Positions 25,001-35,832 of a stretch of DNA of 60,000 nt are shown here, piece after piece; position 1 is the stretch's first letter, and each line of letters opens with the position of its first letter. This DNA comes from Apostichopus japonicus. Its lineage: Eukaryota > Echinodermata > Holothuroidea > Aspidochirotida > Stichopodidae. Location of the stretch: NCBI RefSeq assembly GCF_037975245.1, contig NC_092573.1, positions 9,398,001-9,458,000 on the forward strand. Direction: 5' to 3'. Below the pieces are notes generated by a model that made no database searches, was not told the DNA's origin, and saw only the letters and a list, made by a program, of their open reading frames with translations. A program made the position numbers and the translations under genes.

Positions 25001-26377
25001 GAAGAAAGGACGAAAACAGTAAGGACTTTGATGGCGAACTCTCTGTACAATCTTACTTTGAGCCTGAACACGCAAACGGGGACGTATCAAAGGTCCATAT
25101 TGATACAAACAGTTACAACGAGTAAGTCTAGTCAATATAGTTTAATTGGCGTGTGCAAAGAGAAGGCATGGTCCCACCTCTGAGGGGCTAAATAGTTCAG
25201 TCCGGGGATTTTGCATTCAGCCGGGAAAGCAAAATCTTGCGTTTACGGTTTCTTCCATCGACCTAATTTATAGTCTAATATGCCTCAGAGTGAACAATTA
25301 GACGTCTAAATCTTTAAGTTTTCTTTCTAGGCTAGGGCCCATAATTACATAATTCTAACATCATTACGACTATGACTAAAACGTTATCACATAGCAAATG
25401 ATATTAACGCTCAAAATCAAGAATGAATGTCCAAACCTGTTATAACCTCTCTCATGGAAAAAAAGCTAGGCATAAATTTCCGCCGGCCGATTGATCCAAC
25501 CGGAGTCGCTGGGGCCTTGAAACGCATTTGGCGCCTCTTAATATACTGTCATCTTTCGATGAAATCGATACCTTCGACATCTCAAACTGGTGCTTTATAC
25601 CTACCCTCCCTGATACTGAAACAACAAGGCTTTGAGAATATAGTGATATTACCAAAAAGGTTTTTTTCTTCTAAAAATAGTCACGACGGACAATCTCCAA
25701 GTTATGATTATCTCTGCAATGATACCGGACTTTTAAGCAAGTATATGGCTTGAGATTAATTACAAAACATGCCAATTGTGTAAAACAGCTAGCTCAAAGA
25801 AAGAAAATCCATCTTAATTCAGTTAATCCCTTATATGTGCCCTGTACAACAAATATATTACCGTTGTATTTCAATAGTAATTTGGACTTATCAAGGACGG
25901 CATTACGTTAAATGTTAAATATCGTGTCACCCGAGGTTTGCATCCTAGGTTTGTTGAATGATTCATGTAATTACTAGTATTTTGAAGAGTGCATTCTAAA
26001 ATTGATGAGTGTAAGGTTATTTCTTTTCCTTTTGTTTTTGTTTTCAAGGACCAACTGGTGAACCAATGATGCTCAAGAAACAACTGAGGAACAAACTAAG
26101 CATTTGGGTTTTCCACTGGAATAAACCTAAGTGTTCTAAACGTAATGGCCCAATAAACAGTTATCATTATACGGTAGCCAGATTCAGACCGAATAAAAGG
26201 AATACGGATCCAGTTATCGCCGAGCACGTTGCGGACAACAAAATACGTCTCAGACAAGATGACGAAAGGTTATTGCCCAATCAACAGTATGTATTTTCGG
26301 TCAGAGCAACGACTGGCGCGGGCAGCGATGACTTGAGTTCCCCAACAACTGATATTCAATTTGTGCCTGAGTCATAG
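13813..26377 (+). CDS. Gene B: secreted multi-FN3 protein, 7 exons, complete
   Basis: Exons 13813-13897, 19892-20182, 21070-21375, 22109-22414, 24120-24425, 24792-25121 and 26049-26377 join to 1953 nt (650 aa plus stop). All introns are phase 1 GT-AG. Order: signal peptide (1-28), N-terminal domain with five Cys (29-125), FN3-1 (126-227), an extra FN3 absent from gene A (228-329), FN3-2 (330-431), the Cys-pair FN3-like domain (432-541) and the C-terminal FN3 (542-650). No membrane segment follows the last FN3, so the product is likely secreted. Oddities: the exon 5 donor is GTTCGT where A has GTAACG, the start of the last FN3 has a scrambled stretch against A and D, and the TATA box is mutated. 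The reading frame is fully open, so I call it an intact gene whose expression may differ from that of its paralogues. Confidence 0.83.
15482..15560. repeat. (TA)n microsatellite
   Basis: A short interrupted TA tract beside the SINE that starts near 15561. Confidence 0.8.
15561..15697 (-). mobile_element. tRNA-derived SINE (family 3), best-preserved copy
   Basis: On the minus strand, GTCTAGTGGTGAGG fits an A box and GGGTCCAATTCC fits a B box, about 35 nt apart, within a tRNA-like head. The tail contains TTTTCCAACTCACT and AATTAC. The head's tRNA fold has not been tested; several changes make it unlikely to be a functional tRNA gene. Confidence 0.6.
15928..16107 (-). mobile_element. tRNA-derived SINE (family 3) disrupted by a (TA)n expansion
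   Basis: The outer parts match the neighbouring copy: the head CATAGCCTAGTTGGTTAGGGG on minus, and a tail with TTTCCCAACTCACT. The middle, including the B-box region, is replaced by a TA tract at 15983-16050. Confidence 0.5.
19892..20182 (+). CDS. Gene B exon 2: Cys-containing N-terminal domain
   Basis: The acceptor TTTGATAG precedes 19892 and the donor GTAAGG follows 20182; 291 nt, phase 1-1. Five Cys: near the start (AC), APC, HVC, FC and LPC. The same five positions hold Cys in the diverged gene C, so this is the ancestral pattern. Confidence 0.83.
21070..21375 (+). CDS. Gene B exon 3: FN3-1
   Basis: The acceptor TATTTTCAG precedes 21070 and the donor GTATGC follows 21375; 306 nt, phase 1-1. 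Nearly identical to gene A exon 3, with differences mainly at RQL(S/F)H, REN/RER and SVS/SVF. Confidence 0.87.
22109..22414 (+). CDS. Gene B exon 4: extra FN3 not present in gene A
   Basis: The acceptor CGTATTAG precedes 22109 and the donor GTAATT follows 22414; 306 nt, phase 1-1. PPSFANPEPLEF, NITWLAWDP, GPVTGYMIEY and YEVAIKL show an FN3 of the FN3-2 subtype, but clearly more diverged from gene A exon 4 than B exon 5 is. Confidence 0.85.
23043..23285 (+). mobile_element. tRNA-derived SINE (family 1) in gene B intron 4
   Basis: The head starts GGGGGAGTGTTAGCTCAGTGG (A-box-like), with B-box-like GGTTCGAGT about 36 nt later. The body is about 170 nt and the end is GCAGGAGGATCTAA followed by a TACA-repeat tail. 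A second copy, inverted, is at 33443-33678. Confidence 0.75.
24120..24425 (+). CDS. Gene B exon 5: FN3-2
   Basis: The acceptor ACGCATCAG precedes 24120; 306 nt, phase 1-1. VSWPEWDPRVD and YEVAISL match gene A exon 4 closely. The donor reads GTTCGT, weaker than the GTAACG of A, so skipping or intron retention is possible; skipping would keep the frame. Confidence 0.82.
24792..25121 (+). CDS. Gene B exon 6: FN3-like domain with Cys pair
   Basis: The acceptor TTTCTTAG precedes 24792 and the donor GTAAGT follows 25121; 330 nt, phase 1-1. Cys at TDSC and LECGG as in gene A. Confidence 0.83.
26049..26377 (+). CDS. Gene B exon 7: C-terminal FN3 and stop
   Basis: The acceptor TTTTCAAG precedes 26049; the stop TAG is at 26375-26377. 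It is one codon longer than in A. Residues just after TGEP differ over about 11 positions from both A and D, while flanking residues are conserved (see findings). Confidence 0.84.
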
Positions 26378-26556
26378 TAACATAGAGCAGGGAGTAACTC
26401 AGTGCGGTACTTCATATCTTCTGTTACTGACGGTGGAATATTTATATGGACGATAATCATGTAGGTATAGACAATTCGTGTTATGTTTTTGTTCGTTACA
26501 AGAAACCAGGCGGTACCGTCTTGTAATAATACAATTACTTAAACTTTCGTAAATGC

Positions 26557-26562
26557 AATAAA
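26557..26562 (+). terminator. Polyadenylation signal, gene B
   Basis: AATAAA followed by GTTTTT, 180 nt after the stop, at the position equivalent to the signals after genes A and D. Confidence 0.6.
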
Positions 26563-26599
26563 GTTTTTGTTCATAGCAAACATAAAGCAAAAAATTGTC

Positions 26600-28102
26600 T
26601 ATGGCTTTGAATTTTAAGTTATTATTTGGAAAACAATACTTGAGTCACTCTCCAAAGGGCGATTTGGAATGTATCGGAATGGAATGCGCAACTCTCTTTT
26701 AACTTTCGAGTGTCTCCCTTATCACAGGCTCTCAGACAGAAGCCAAAGACATATATATATATACCATTACCCCTCGTAGCATACTTTACATTCTTTCTGT
26801 TAGGCACCAAGGAAACATAAGTACCGTATTTAACAATAAAAATGGCGTTTGGAGGGAAAGGAAGTAAACGAAATGAAACACATCATGAAGACTCAGTATA
26901 CTGTAACACATTACCATTGTTACACTGAATTGAACATAATTTGAGCAATCATCGATGATTCTCCCTCTCGATTTGCAGTGAAAACGGATGCTACATTTAT
27001 TGGCAAAATCTTTGAGAGAATGTAAGGAAAAGTTCCACAAATTTAATCAATAGAAAATGTTTTATATAAACACCTTAGTATCGTGCTGTTCTATAATACC
27101 ACCAAGCCTTTTAATCTTCGTTTCGTCACACCGGTTAGTACTTCGATCTTTCAATCGAATGTATTAGGATTGAGAGTTTTATTCAAAGAGAGTAGCGAAT
27201 GCGTATGAGCGAAGACTAAAAAGAAACATAGAATGAATTCACAGGAAATAGAAGTATACTTCGTGGTTACAAATTCATTTAAACATTCAATTGGGGATAA
27301 TTGCTAAAAGCACATAACGTCAGAAACTCACGAATGACTATTTTGAAACTTCATGACCACATATTTTATTATCTATACAATAACAACGGTCGTCCATTAA
27401 AGGTAAAGATACGCTTCCCAAAACTTTCTCTTCCTTTAAAACGTATACCTAAATATACATAACTTGTTATATCATCATGGTTGATTACTTCAAAACAGGT
27501 AATTTCCTTTTGTAAAATGGTTTCTTTTGTCTCTGTTCAGTAAAGAGTGATACACCTGACATATTTATTTAACTAAAGCAATCAGTTCTTTCTGTTAAAT
27601 TTTCTTCCTGTTTGGCCAGACTGTTTATGCTTCATAAAGATAACAGGAAGCAATTCCAGCAAAATTTCAAATATGATTGCGCGTACGTTCAACTCTCCTG
27701 TTCATTTAGTCAGTTTAATCATATCTGGAACGATCAAATTAGTCATGGACTTGAAAGGAAAATTAAGTATAATCCAGAAGAACAGTTAATTTTGACAGAT
27801 GAAAGGAGAACCAAATTCTAAGCATCCTGATGAAGTTTACAAGTAATCCTTGCATACCGTTTTCGGGAACAGCATTTGAAGTTGTACTAACAGTGAACTT
27901 GAATCAAGCAGTTGTAATGCCAGAAAAGCTGACTAAAATTCTTTGTTTTGTTAAAAATTTACATCCAATTTCCTACTTCAAAATTGGAATACATTTCAAG
28001 TATACACCTCAGTCGTTGACATATTGTTAACATTGGCAGTCCGTTGGGTAAAGTTGGAACTCTAGCCAAAGGCCATAACAATACAGTTACATATCCAACA
28101 TG
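26600..28102. other. 3' flank of gene B, homologous to other unit spacers
   Basis: Aligns with 8.46-9.57 kb after gene A and 53.65-54.91 kb after gene D. The alignment stops abruptly near 28102, inside sequence that continues in both other units. No gene seen. Confidence 0.6.
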
Positions 28103-28530
28103 AGAAAGAATAGTGCTACTGTCAGCGATTTTCAAGTAAACGTTTTAGTGTGGGAGTATTTGTAGCGTTCTCGTAGACTGCTAAAAAAATATATCATCAT
28201 GTTAGAGGAAATTACCTAGTCCCTAACATCAACCACTTTCATTATACATTGTTTTAATTCTTCAATTGAATTAAATGTGGCAAGGAATCAAATGCCAGTC
28301 CAAATATTAAACGAATTTCGACAAATAGTGTTAGTGTCAGTTTACGTGATGGCAATAACCTACGCCAACTGAAATCACAGTAATGGTAGCGTTTCATTGT
28401 TTACTTTATTATAATATAAGCCCATTGTAATACAATGGCACCACTGGGTAAGGTGAGGATGGGGTGGGGTGGATGATGTTACCATATATGAGATCTAATG
28501 TCACTATGTGCATCTATATCGAATTACTTA

Positions 28531-28678
28531 TTTTACTTCACTCCCGGCCATACACTTGGAGATCCACATGACAGTTTAATTGTTGTAGTTTAGCCAACTA
28601 TAACTTTTACTGCACTCCCGGCCATACTCTTAGACATCCACATGACAGTTTAATTGTTTTAGTTTAGCCAACTATAAC
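28531..28678. repeat. Tandem duplication, two 74-bp units
   Basis: Units 28531-28604 and 28605-28678 share TCCCGGCCATAC, ATCCACATGACAG and TAGCCAACTATAAC with only a few differences. Confidence 0.85.
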
Positions 28679-29579
28679 TGATGTCTGTAAAATGAATTTA
28701 GTCCACCTTCAATGTGTCAACTGCTTTATCCAACGCACTAACGTGAGGAATAACGCCCACATGTGAATGATGGTGCTAGTTTACAATACTACACATTTTT
28801 GAAGAAGAAACTATTATCTCTGCAATAATAGGAGAATAGCGCCTCGTCAGGCCACCTATTTAGTGGACGATGGCTGCACACATGCCTGTCGCAAAGGGTG
28901 TTTCTACCCTCTGACCATAAGCAACTATTCATGCACGCCACCTAGAACGCTTCTTTTCTGTCAATTTATTGCAATTTTATTTTACAAGACTGTAAATAAA
29001 TATACCTTATTATACAAATTAATCTTATAAACAAATTGGAAGGCAAAGATTAGAAGGAAATACACATTTACCGCCATATTACGCCTAGAGCGCTTCTTGT
29101 CGATCTGACCGACTCTTTTCGCATCTCACGGGTTCTTTTGCGACATCAAGGGAGACATGGACACGGGTTCCTATGCCACAAAAGGTGCCATACCACCACC
29201 GGGGCGTTATACTCCAGTGTTTCTCAAACCCTAGCACGATGTAAACCACCAGCAGGGCAAACTTCTTGCATCAGCTACCTTATGGAATCGGCCACCAAGT
29301 CAGCTGGTAAAATGTATGCTTGAATTTGTACATAAATACGTGAGAGGAGTTCACAAAAGGGAAAGAAGATTTTTTACCCTCACCATTTCCAACCTCACAC
29401 ACTTTTTTTATTAGCATAATAGTTTAGGTCTACTTATATATATTTACTTAATGCTTCAGAATGCACCATTTGACGTCTCACTTCTTCGTGAGAAGGACCT
29501 ACATTTCGTACGTGAAAGTTTGATATTTGTAGGGCAACACCGTTTCTTTATAAAGTTCCTTGATTCGACTCTAGCCCTC

Positions 29580-29687
<108 letters not shown>

Positions 29688-29693
29688 GTAGCT

Positions 29694-29871
29694 TCATAAT
29701 TTATTTTATGAGATAAGTCCGTCACGGTTTTCCCACTATCGTGGAAAGTTGTATCGTCTGCATATACATAGCAGCGTTGCAGTGTGATAGACATAAATCA
29801 AAGTTATTAATATTCAGTAGAAACAGTGATAGACCAGCAATAGATCCCTGTTGAGCACCGCTCTATATGTA
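29694..29871 (-). pseudogene. Non-LTR retrotransposon reverse-transcriptase remnant, frameshifted
   Basis: The minus strand encodes a stretch resembling RT block 4 (QQGSIAGLSLFLLNINN, compare the usual PQGS.LGPLLF..YIND). In another frame it encodes the catalytic YADD box (29753-29764) within YADDTTFHDSGKTVTDL. The two pieces are separated by a frame change, so this is a dead fragment. The clade (CR1, Jockey or RTE type) cannot be told from this length. Confidence 0.7.
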
Positions 29872-31713
29872 CATGCAGGCTGAATGAGCCCCGTAAGCAA
29901 AGACACTTCAAAAGACTTCTATCACACACTCAATATAATCTTAGGAGCAATGTTATACTTAGCTCTGGTAACAATATAGCATCGTTGATTAAATTTGTAG
30001 TTTCTTCTCAAATTTCTTTATCAATGACACAAATCCAAACGTAAATTACTTTAAATAATGTTCTCGCAAACGAATGCTATGCCCTGAATTGTGCTTAAAT
30101 TAAACTTTTCAACGTACTCGTAAAAGATCGATGCACACGTTTTTCCAAGATTTTGAGACTACGGGTAACACTGCTATTGGTCAATAATGCCCCACGTCTT
30201 GGTAAAATTAAATACTAATGACGATTAATAACTGGATTTTAATGTTAGACAGTTACGTATAACATTGTGCCATGTAAATGGATTTCTACCTTCTGCTTCC
30301 TTCGCATCCTTCTCATGTTTCCTGCCATTAACAGACAGTAAAAATGCTTTGTCGAGTGACCCGGATGTGTGTTTTTCCCCTGTGGTTTTGAATACAACAC
30401 ATAACTGAGCCTTTACAAAGACGGGAAATCCCCTCTTCCTCCCAGGCGCCATACTACAAACGAACGGATCGTGAAATAGGTCCCTAGTAATCATACGTAA
30501 TAGTACAAAGTTGTCATTATTCCTTTCCCCTACCATATTACTTCATTATTATTAGTATTTCTCTTATTTCTTTGTTTTATTATATAATAATATAAATTTG
30601 TCTTCACTTCTTTGTGTTTGTACACTTGATTGCTGGAGAATATTTTAAGCAAACGTGACCAACTATTTTATTCGTTTTTTTTTCCAGTAATTTTTATCCC
30701 TTTTTGTATTTTTGTGACGTTTAGAATTGACACAGTACACGTTATTGTTAATGTAATACGTAAATGTGTATAAATATGAAAGCAAACATAAAAACGTATT
30801 TCCTTGTTTAATCAATGAAGTCAAAGTATTTACTCAGGCCTGAATTTTCCCTCTCTCTTCAATTATAATAATACAATATAATAAAAAAAAAACGTGATCG
30901 CCAGTTTACCATTCCCGAGTTGTGAAATACTCTATAGGCTTGGATGGATTCATTCCATTTCAGCAGTATGTAGCAATGATTTTTTGTTTAGTCAAATTTT
31001 GCACAGAATTCACTTTTATTGTACTAAACACCCAGAATAATGCAGTTCGTAAGATTATAAGAAGACTTCACGAAGGCTTATCATTTGCACTGATGTAAGA
31101 GGAACTAACATATTCTGAGCATCAAGATATTGGTAGTTGAAGTTGCCATAAATGAACTTTTAATAATAAGGTGTGATGTCATAGTTTAACGTGGGCAGCA
31201 CAATACTTCGTATTGAATATATCTTGGATTGGATAACCGTTTAACTTTATCAACGGGGATGGGAAGGTTAAAGTATTTACATGTGGGTAATGTATTCATA
31301 TTGAGATTTGTCCCAATATAAAAAATTAGAAAATTTGATGTAAATATGAAGGTTAACATAAAAGAAGTATTTTTCTGAGTGCATCTTTGACATTGCACTC
31401 AGGGTTTCAATCAAAAGTGGGAAAGGGGGGGGGGGGGTTTCTCCCACTTTCTGAAGGTAGGGGACACAATAACATTTTCCATATATTTAGTGACTAGTGT
31501 ATCTCATAAAAGGAGATTCAAACATTGTGCTATGAGTTTAGTAGTTATTAATGTTTTATTCTCATCTGCTCAACGCCTAATAGAAAATAGAACTTTTCAA
31601 CTAGGTTGAAATAAGACTTACATTTTTCATTTATAGCGTAAATTAAATTAGGCTCCGTGTCCATACACCGCTGATGCTAAATGCTAAGCCAACAGATAAC
31701 GAAAGCCCGCAGC

Positions 31714-31952
31714 CAGGGTTGTCACCACGCCGGGCGGCGCCGGGCGGTGCTACCCAGCTCTCAAAATTTCCGCTTGGTACTCAAGGTCAATTTCAGCCTT
31801 ACCGCCCGGCACAAATTAGCCTACAGTACCGCCAATAAGTAACTTGGTAAAGATTAGCGCGATTCAGTGCAAAACGCAGCTTAACTGTAATTAACCCCGC
31901 GGATCACTGTCACAAATTACCCGGCTCTAAAAATGGTCTGGTGACAACCCTG
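31714..31952. mobile_element. hAT-type MITE with perfect TIRs and 8-bp target duplication
   Basis: The ends are CAGGGTTGTCACCA and TGGTGACAACCCTG, a perfect 14-bp inverted repeat. The flanking 8-mer cccgcagc occurs at 31706-31713 and 31953-31960. The 239-bp length, absence of coding capacity and 8-bp duplication fit a non-autonomous hAT element. Confidence 0.88.
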
Positions 31953-33055
31953 CCCGCAGCATTTGCTATTTCCAGTATATAATTTGTTTTATTATTTTAT
32001 AGAATGTTGAATTATCACGTACAACCAATATAACACTGCATGTAAATAATATTGAGCATTCAGTTTGGTTAGCAATGCCAGTCAAGTGTTTGTGTTTGAG
32101 TTACATATTTCATAGAAGTTTTGAGACTGTGTGCCTGGGGGAGAAGCTGCTAATCATGTTGTTGTTTTGACAATTTTGCTCATTATACCTCGATATCTAG
32201 TTTAGTAGTTATGTACATATGTTCACAAAATCTGTAATTGTCTTTGTGTGATTAAGTTAACTGTTGCCAAGTACAGGGCCGTAGTCTGCAGGGGAGGGGG
32301 GGGGGGGGTAGCTGTACCCGTGCGATTTTCACTTCCTAAAGGAAAGTAGTCCTCCGATAATGTGAACTCCCGGAACGTACGCTCTATTTCAGTTAGGTTT
32401 AGCGAATTGTTTATATCATTTCGTCTCATTTCGTTAGACATTAGTGTACAAGATTCTAGACACGTATTGTACGAATGGCGTTCAAAAGGAAGACAAGGTT
32501 TATTTTAACCGCTCGTCACGTATATGCACAAAGGGATGCGATGAACGTGCGCGTGTTTTGGTTTTCATGAGTTTAGTTAGAGTAACAATGAACTTAGAGA
32601 GCTCCTACGATTTAACCTGCGTGAACAGTGTAACATTCTAATGTAAAACTAGTAAATATAGTTATTATCTCTATAGTCTATCTTTTATATAGACCTATCA
32701 TTTGCCCTTGTATCAATGCCACGATGTTTAACTAAGAGTATTAAGGCACAGGCCCCTACACGGCACACCCACTCAGCTCATCCACCTCCCCCCTCCTCCA
32801 GTTGGTCCCCTTTTTGCAGGTAAAACAAATAATGATGATAACACAAAGCTAACAATTAATTTACACCATATGGCTTCCCTTCAGCATATATAGGCTACGG
32901 CTACCATCATAATGCCCTAGCGTGATTACATATCCTCAATTACCTGTTAACCAATGAATAAATTAGAGCTTATAACGAGACGTAAAATCATATTTGTCCC
33001 CTACAAAGTGATTTAACCGAATAATTGTTTTCTAATTTACTTCTTTAATTAAGAA

Positions 33056-33442
33056 AAGTTAAAATTTAAGAATGTTTCCGTTTTTGGTTTAGGTTTGAAT
33101 AATATTAATCATGATAAAGGCCCTAAGTTAATCCCGGATGTTGAATAGATAAGTCTTTCCTCAACTGCTCCCCCTCGAGATTCTATCCTGGTTAAGGCTC
33201 TGGAGTATCTTTATTTTGAAGGTTTTTATGTTTCCGATAAAGTGAATGTGCCCAAAAACCCCAAATGTTTTTTCATATGTACTTATTATACCATATGTTT
33301 GCATGTTGTAGACATCTGTGCAAAAAGATTATATTTTTCTTGTGTGGAAAGTTTAAGAATGCTTCCGTTTTTTGGTTTAAGTTTGAATTATATTAATCAT
33401 GGTAAGGACCCTAAGTTACACCCGGATGTTAAGTAGATAAGT
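33056..33442. repeat. Dispersed duplication of about 100 bp (two copies)
   Basis: About 33056-33160 and 33345-33442 share GTTTAAGAATG(T/C)TTCCG, ATATTAATCATG and CCCGGATGTT. The right copy is cut by the SINE at 33443. Confidence 0.75.
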
Positions 33443-33678
33443 ATATGTATATTAGATCCTCCTGCAAGCAGGAACTTGCAAAGAAGCCTAATTGGCTTAT
33501 CAAAGCCGCAAGCTGACGAAATCAGTCAATTACATTCATATGTAACGTCCATGATTATGAATTGTCGATTGTCAGCAACTCTGTAACTGGACGACATACA
33601 TTAATCTGGGAGTGACTCGAACCGGGGACCTTATGATTGAAAGGCACCGACGTTATCCACTGAGCTAACACTCCACAA
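33443..33678 (-). mobile_element. tRNA-derived SINE (family 1), inverted copy
   Basis: Reverse complement of the 23043-23285 element: tail TTAGATCCTCCTGCAAGCAGG at the left, tRNA-like head with GAACCGGGGACC and TATCCACTGAGCTAACACTCC at the right. The sequence is flanked by AAGT on both sides, a possible short target duplication. Confidence 0.78.
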
Positions 33679-35750
33679 AAGTCTTTCTTAATTAAAGTAT
33701 AATCAGTTGTAAGATGTGACTTTTGTTGAAATATAATACTATGACTGATATATCAATTCAGGGACCAGGCAGAACCAAACTTGAAAATTTCTGGGCCCCG
33801 CTGGGACTTCGCCCCTGGACCACATCATGGGCTTAAAGACGGCCCCTGGAACCCACCCGATAAATGCTTTGGCGCTCGCGGTGTTCACTTCTTCACTTGT
33901 ATCCATGTTCAGTCATTAACTCCCCCCCCCCACCCCCCCCACCCCACACACACACACACCACCTCAATTTTCAATTGGGATTGACGCCCCTGATTGCACA
34001 TGTTTTGTCAAGTTCAAGTATACGCAATTTATAATATTGTTATACAGAATACGATATATAAATATATTGGAATTGAATTCGGACAGAAACGAGTTATCAT
34101 CTGGTCTATCTTTTAAATGAAAATAACTTTTCTTGGCCAAAGCTTTTTGAAAATGTCCTTGTTATATGATCTTAGCCAAGATTGTTTAACCTAACAAAGC
34201 TCCATAGGTTTGTGGTCTACCGACGTACCGTCATACCGGCTTACGTGCACAAAACCGGTACGTTGCTCAGACGCCTATCTCCTCTATTTCCCGAACAGAT
34301 CTATTTCTCCGAGGCTTCAAAGACGTCAATCGTTACACAGGGTCTAATCGAATCCCCAGGCTTCCCGGTTGAACCTTTGCGCCGGTAGTATTGTATGCAC
34401 AACCCAGTTCTTTCCTGAAGTAAGTTAAGTGAGTGAAATTGGTAACCAACTTCAACTCGCTGTTTTAATGAAACGATCATTTCTAATGTATGAAGACAAA
34501 GAGGTTTGGAAATGTGCACCATTATATTCATTCAGAAGTTTAAAATATTGCAATAAGTGTAAAACACTAATTTCGACGCATCAGCCCCGTTGAGCTATAC
34601 TAAACAGTATCCCGAGATGGTGAATTGCCACAGCTAAGCTACGGAAGAGAGAAAGTACCATCAAACTAAAACCGCAAAAATACTTTATCAATTTTAAGGA
34701 GAACATTTTAATATTTCTCTCTCGTCACAAATCAATGAAATGCTCCACTGTTGTTGTCTTTTATTACTTTTATGTTAATTGTAACAAATTTTAAATGATC
34801 GAAATCCTCGATAATTACATGATTTTGCAACATATATGATGATCCGATCTCTCTTTTTTGTCTTTTGGTCCAAACGATTTAAATCTGTTTCGTAGCTTTT
34901 TCGTATACTTGGAGATCTGGGGACGGATGAAAAGTGCCACATTAACAATGATCAATTCTTTGCAGCTACCAATTAAATTGGCACATCTTTATCTTTTTCA
35001 AATATTTTAATAACCTTAATCGATAATTGCAATGGAATTGACACTAATGAAATATTAAAATATTTGGGATAAATAGTTTATCAGAATCAGATAACAATTG
35101 CGGATTTTAAAGGTAGGTGCGGCAAAAATTCTGTATTTTCTCCAACTGGTTTACGCAGAGGCATGAACCTATTTGGAAGGACCCGTAGCTCATTGAAGCC
35201 GAATCTCATGTCCTGTGATAATTCCGCCAGGGAAAAAAAACCTTCAGACGTCAAATGGTGCATTTTGATGCATATTTAGACAGTAAAGTATGTCGAAAAT
35301 AGGTTTAAGCGCACTCTTCTGCTAAAAAAACTATTTGAAGAAGCACTTTGTCCTAATTTAATCTAGTTAAAAATGTATTTGAAGTCATGCCATATAGGTT
35401 ACCGTAGCCATGAACTGTTCCCTTTCCTGTTACATCACACCATTCATTACTGACCTTATTACTAAGATTTATTTATATTGCTCAAAGTGTATTCAAAACG
35501 GAAATGCAGCGGGGAATTATTCGATGACATCTGTGTGTTTACAGAAACAGCCACCTACGAACAAAATATACATACCTGTTGATATAATTACGACGCCTCC
35601 TTGATGAAGCTTTATAGATAAGAGAAAGAGAAAAGCTTTAACTGAGGGTCCTGTTGCAAATTCTGATCATTATCTCTTTGAGATTCCTCGGTTGAAGACT
35701 TCCACCAATATTTCTGTTTCCGCATACAGGTGAAAATCTCCTATTTGAAG

Positions 35751-35832
35751 ATGGAGAAATTTTTTATGATACTCTTGTTCCTCAATTCATTCATAATCTC
35801 GACGATTTGCTGTTTAATGTCAGGAAGTGGTG
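35751..35832 (+). CDS. Gene C exon 1: signal peptide
   Basis: 82 nt, donor GTAAGT, phase 1. The hydrophobic leader ends ICCLMSGSGG, like the CC-L-L..GG end of the A/B leader. Confidence 0.75.

Noticed and set aside
27612-27821. Open frame in the gene B 3' flank
   Set aside because: The paralogous spacer near 54385-54550 does not keep the frame; most likely chance.
30225-30536. Minus-strand open frame of 103 codons
   Set aside because: No recognisable domain or promoter; lies in repeat-rich non-array DNA. Possibly transposon-derived, but I cannot support it.
33760-33990. GC-rich stretch considered as a transposon (CAGGGACC..GCCCCTG)
   Set aside because: The ends do not form convincing inverted repeats and no flanking duplication is visible.
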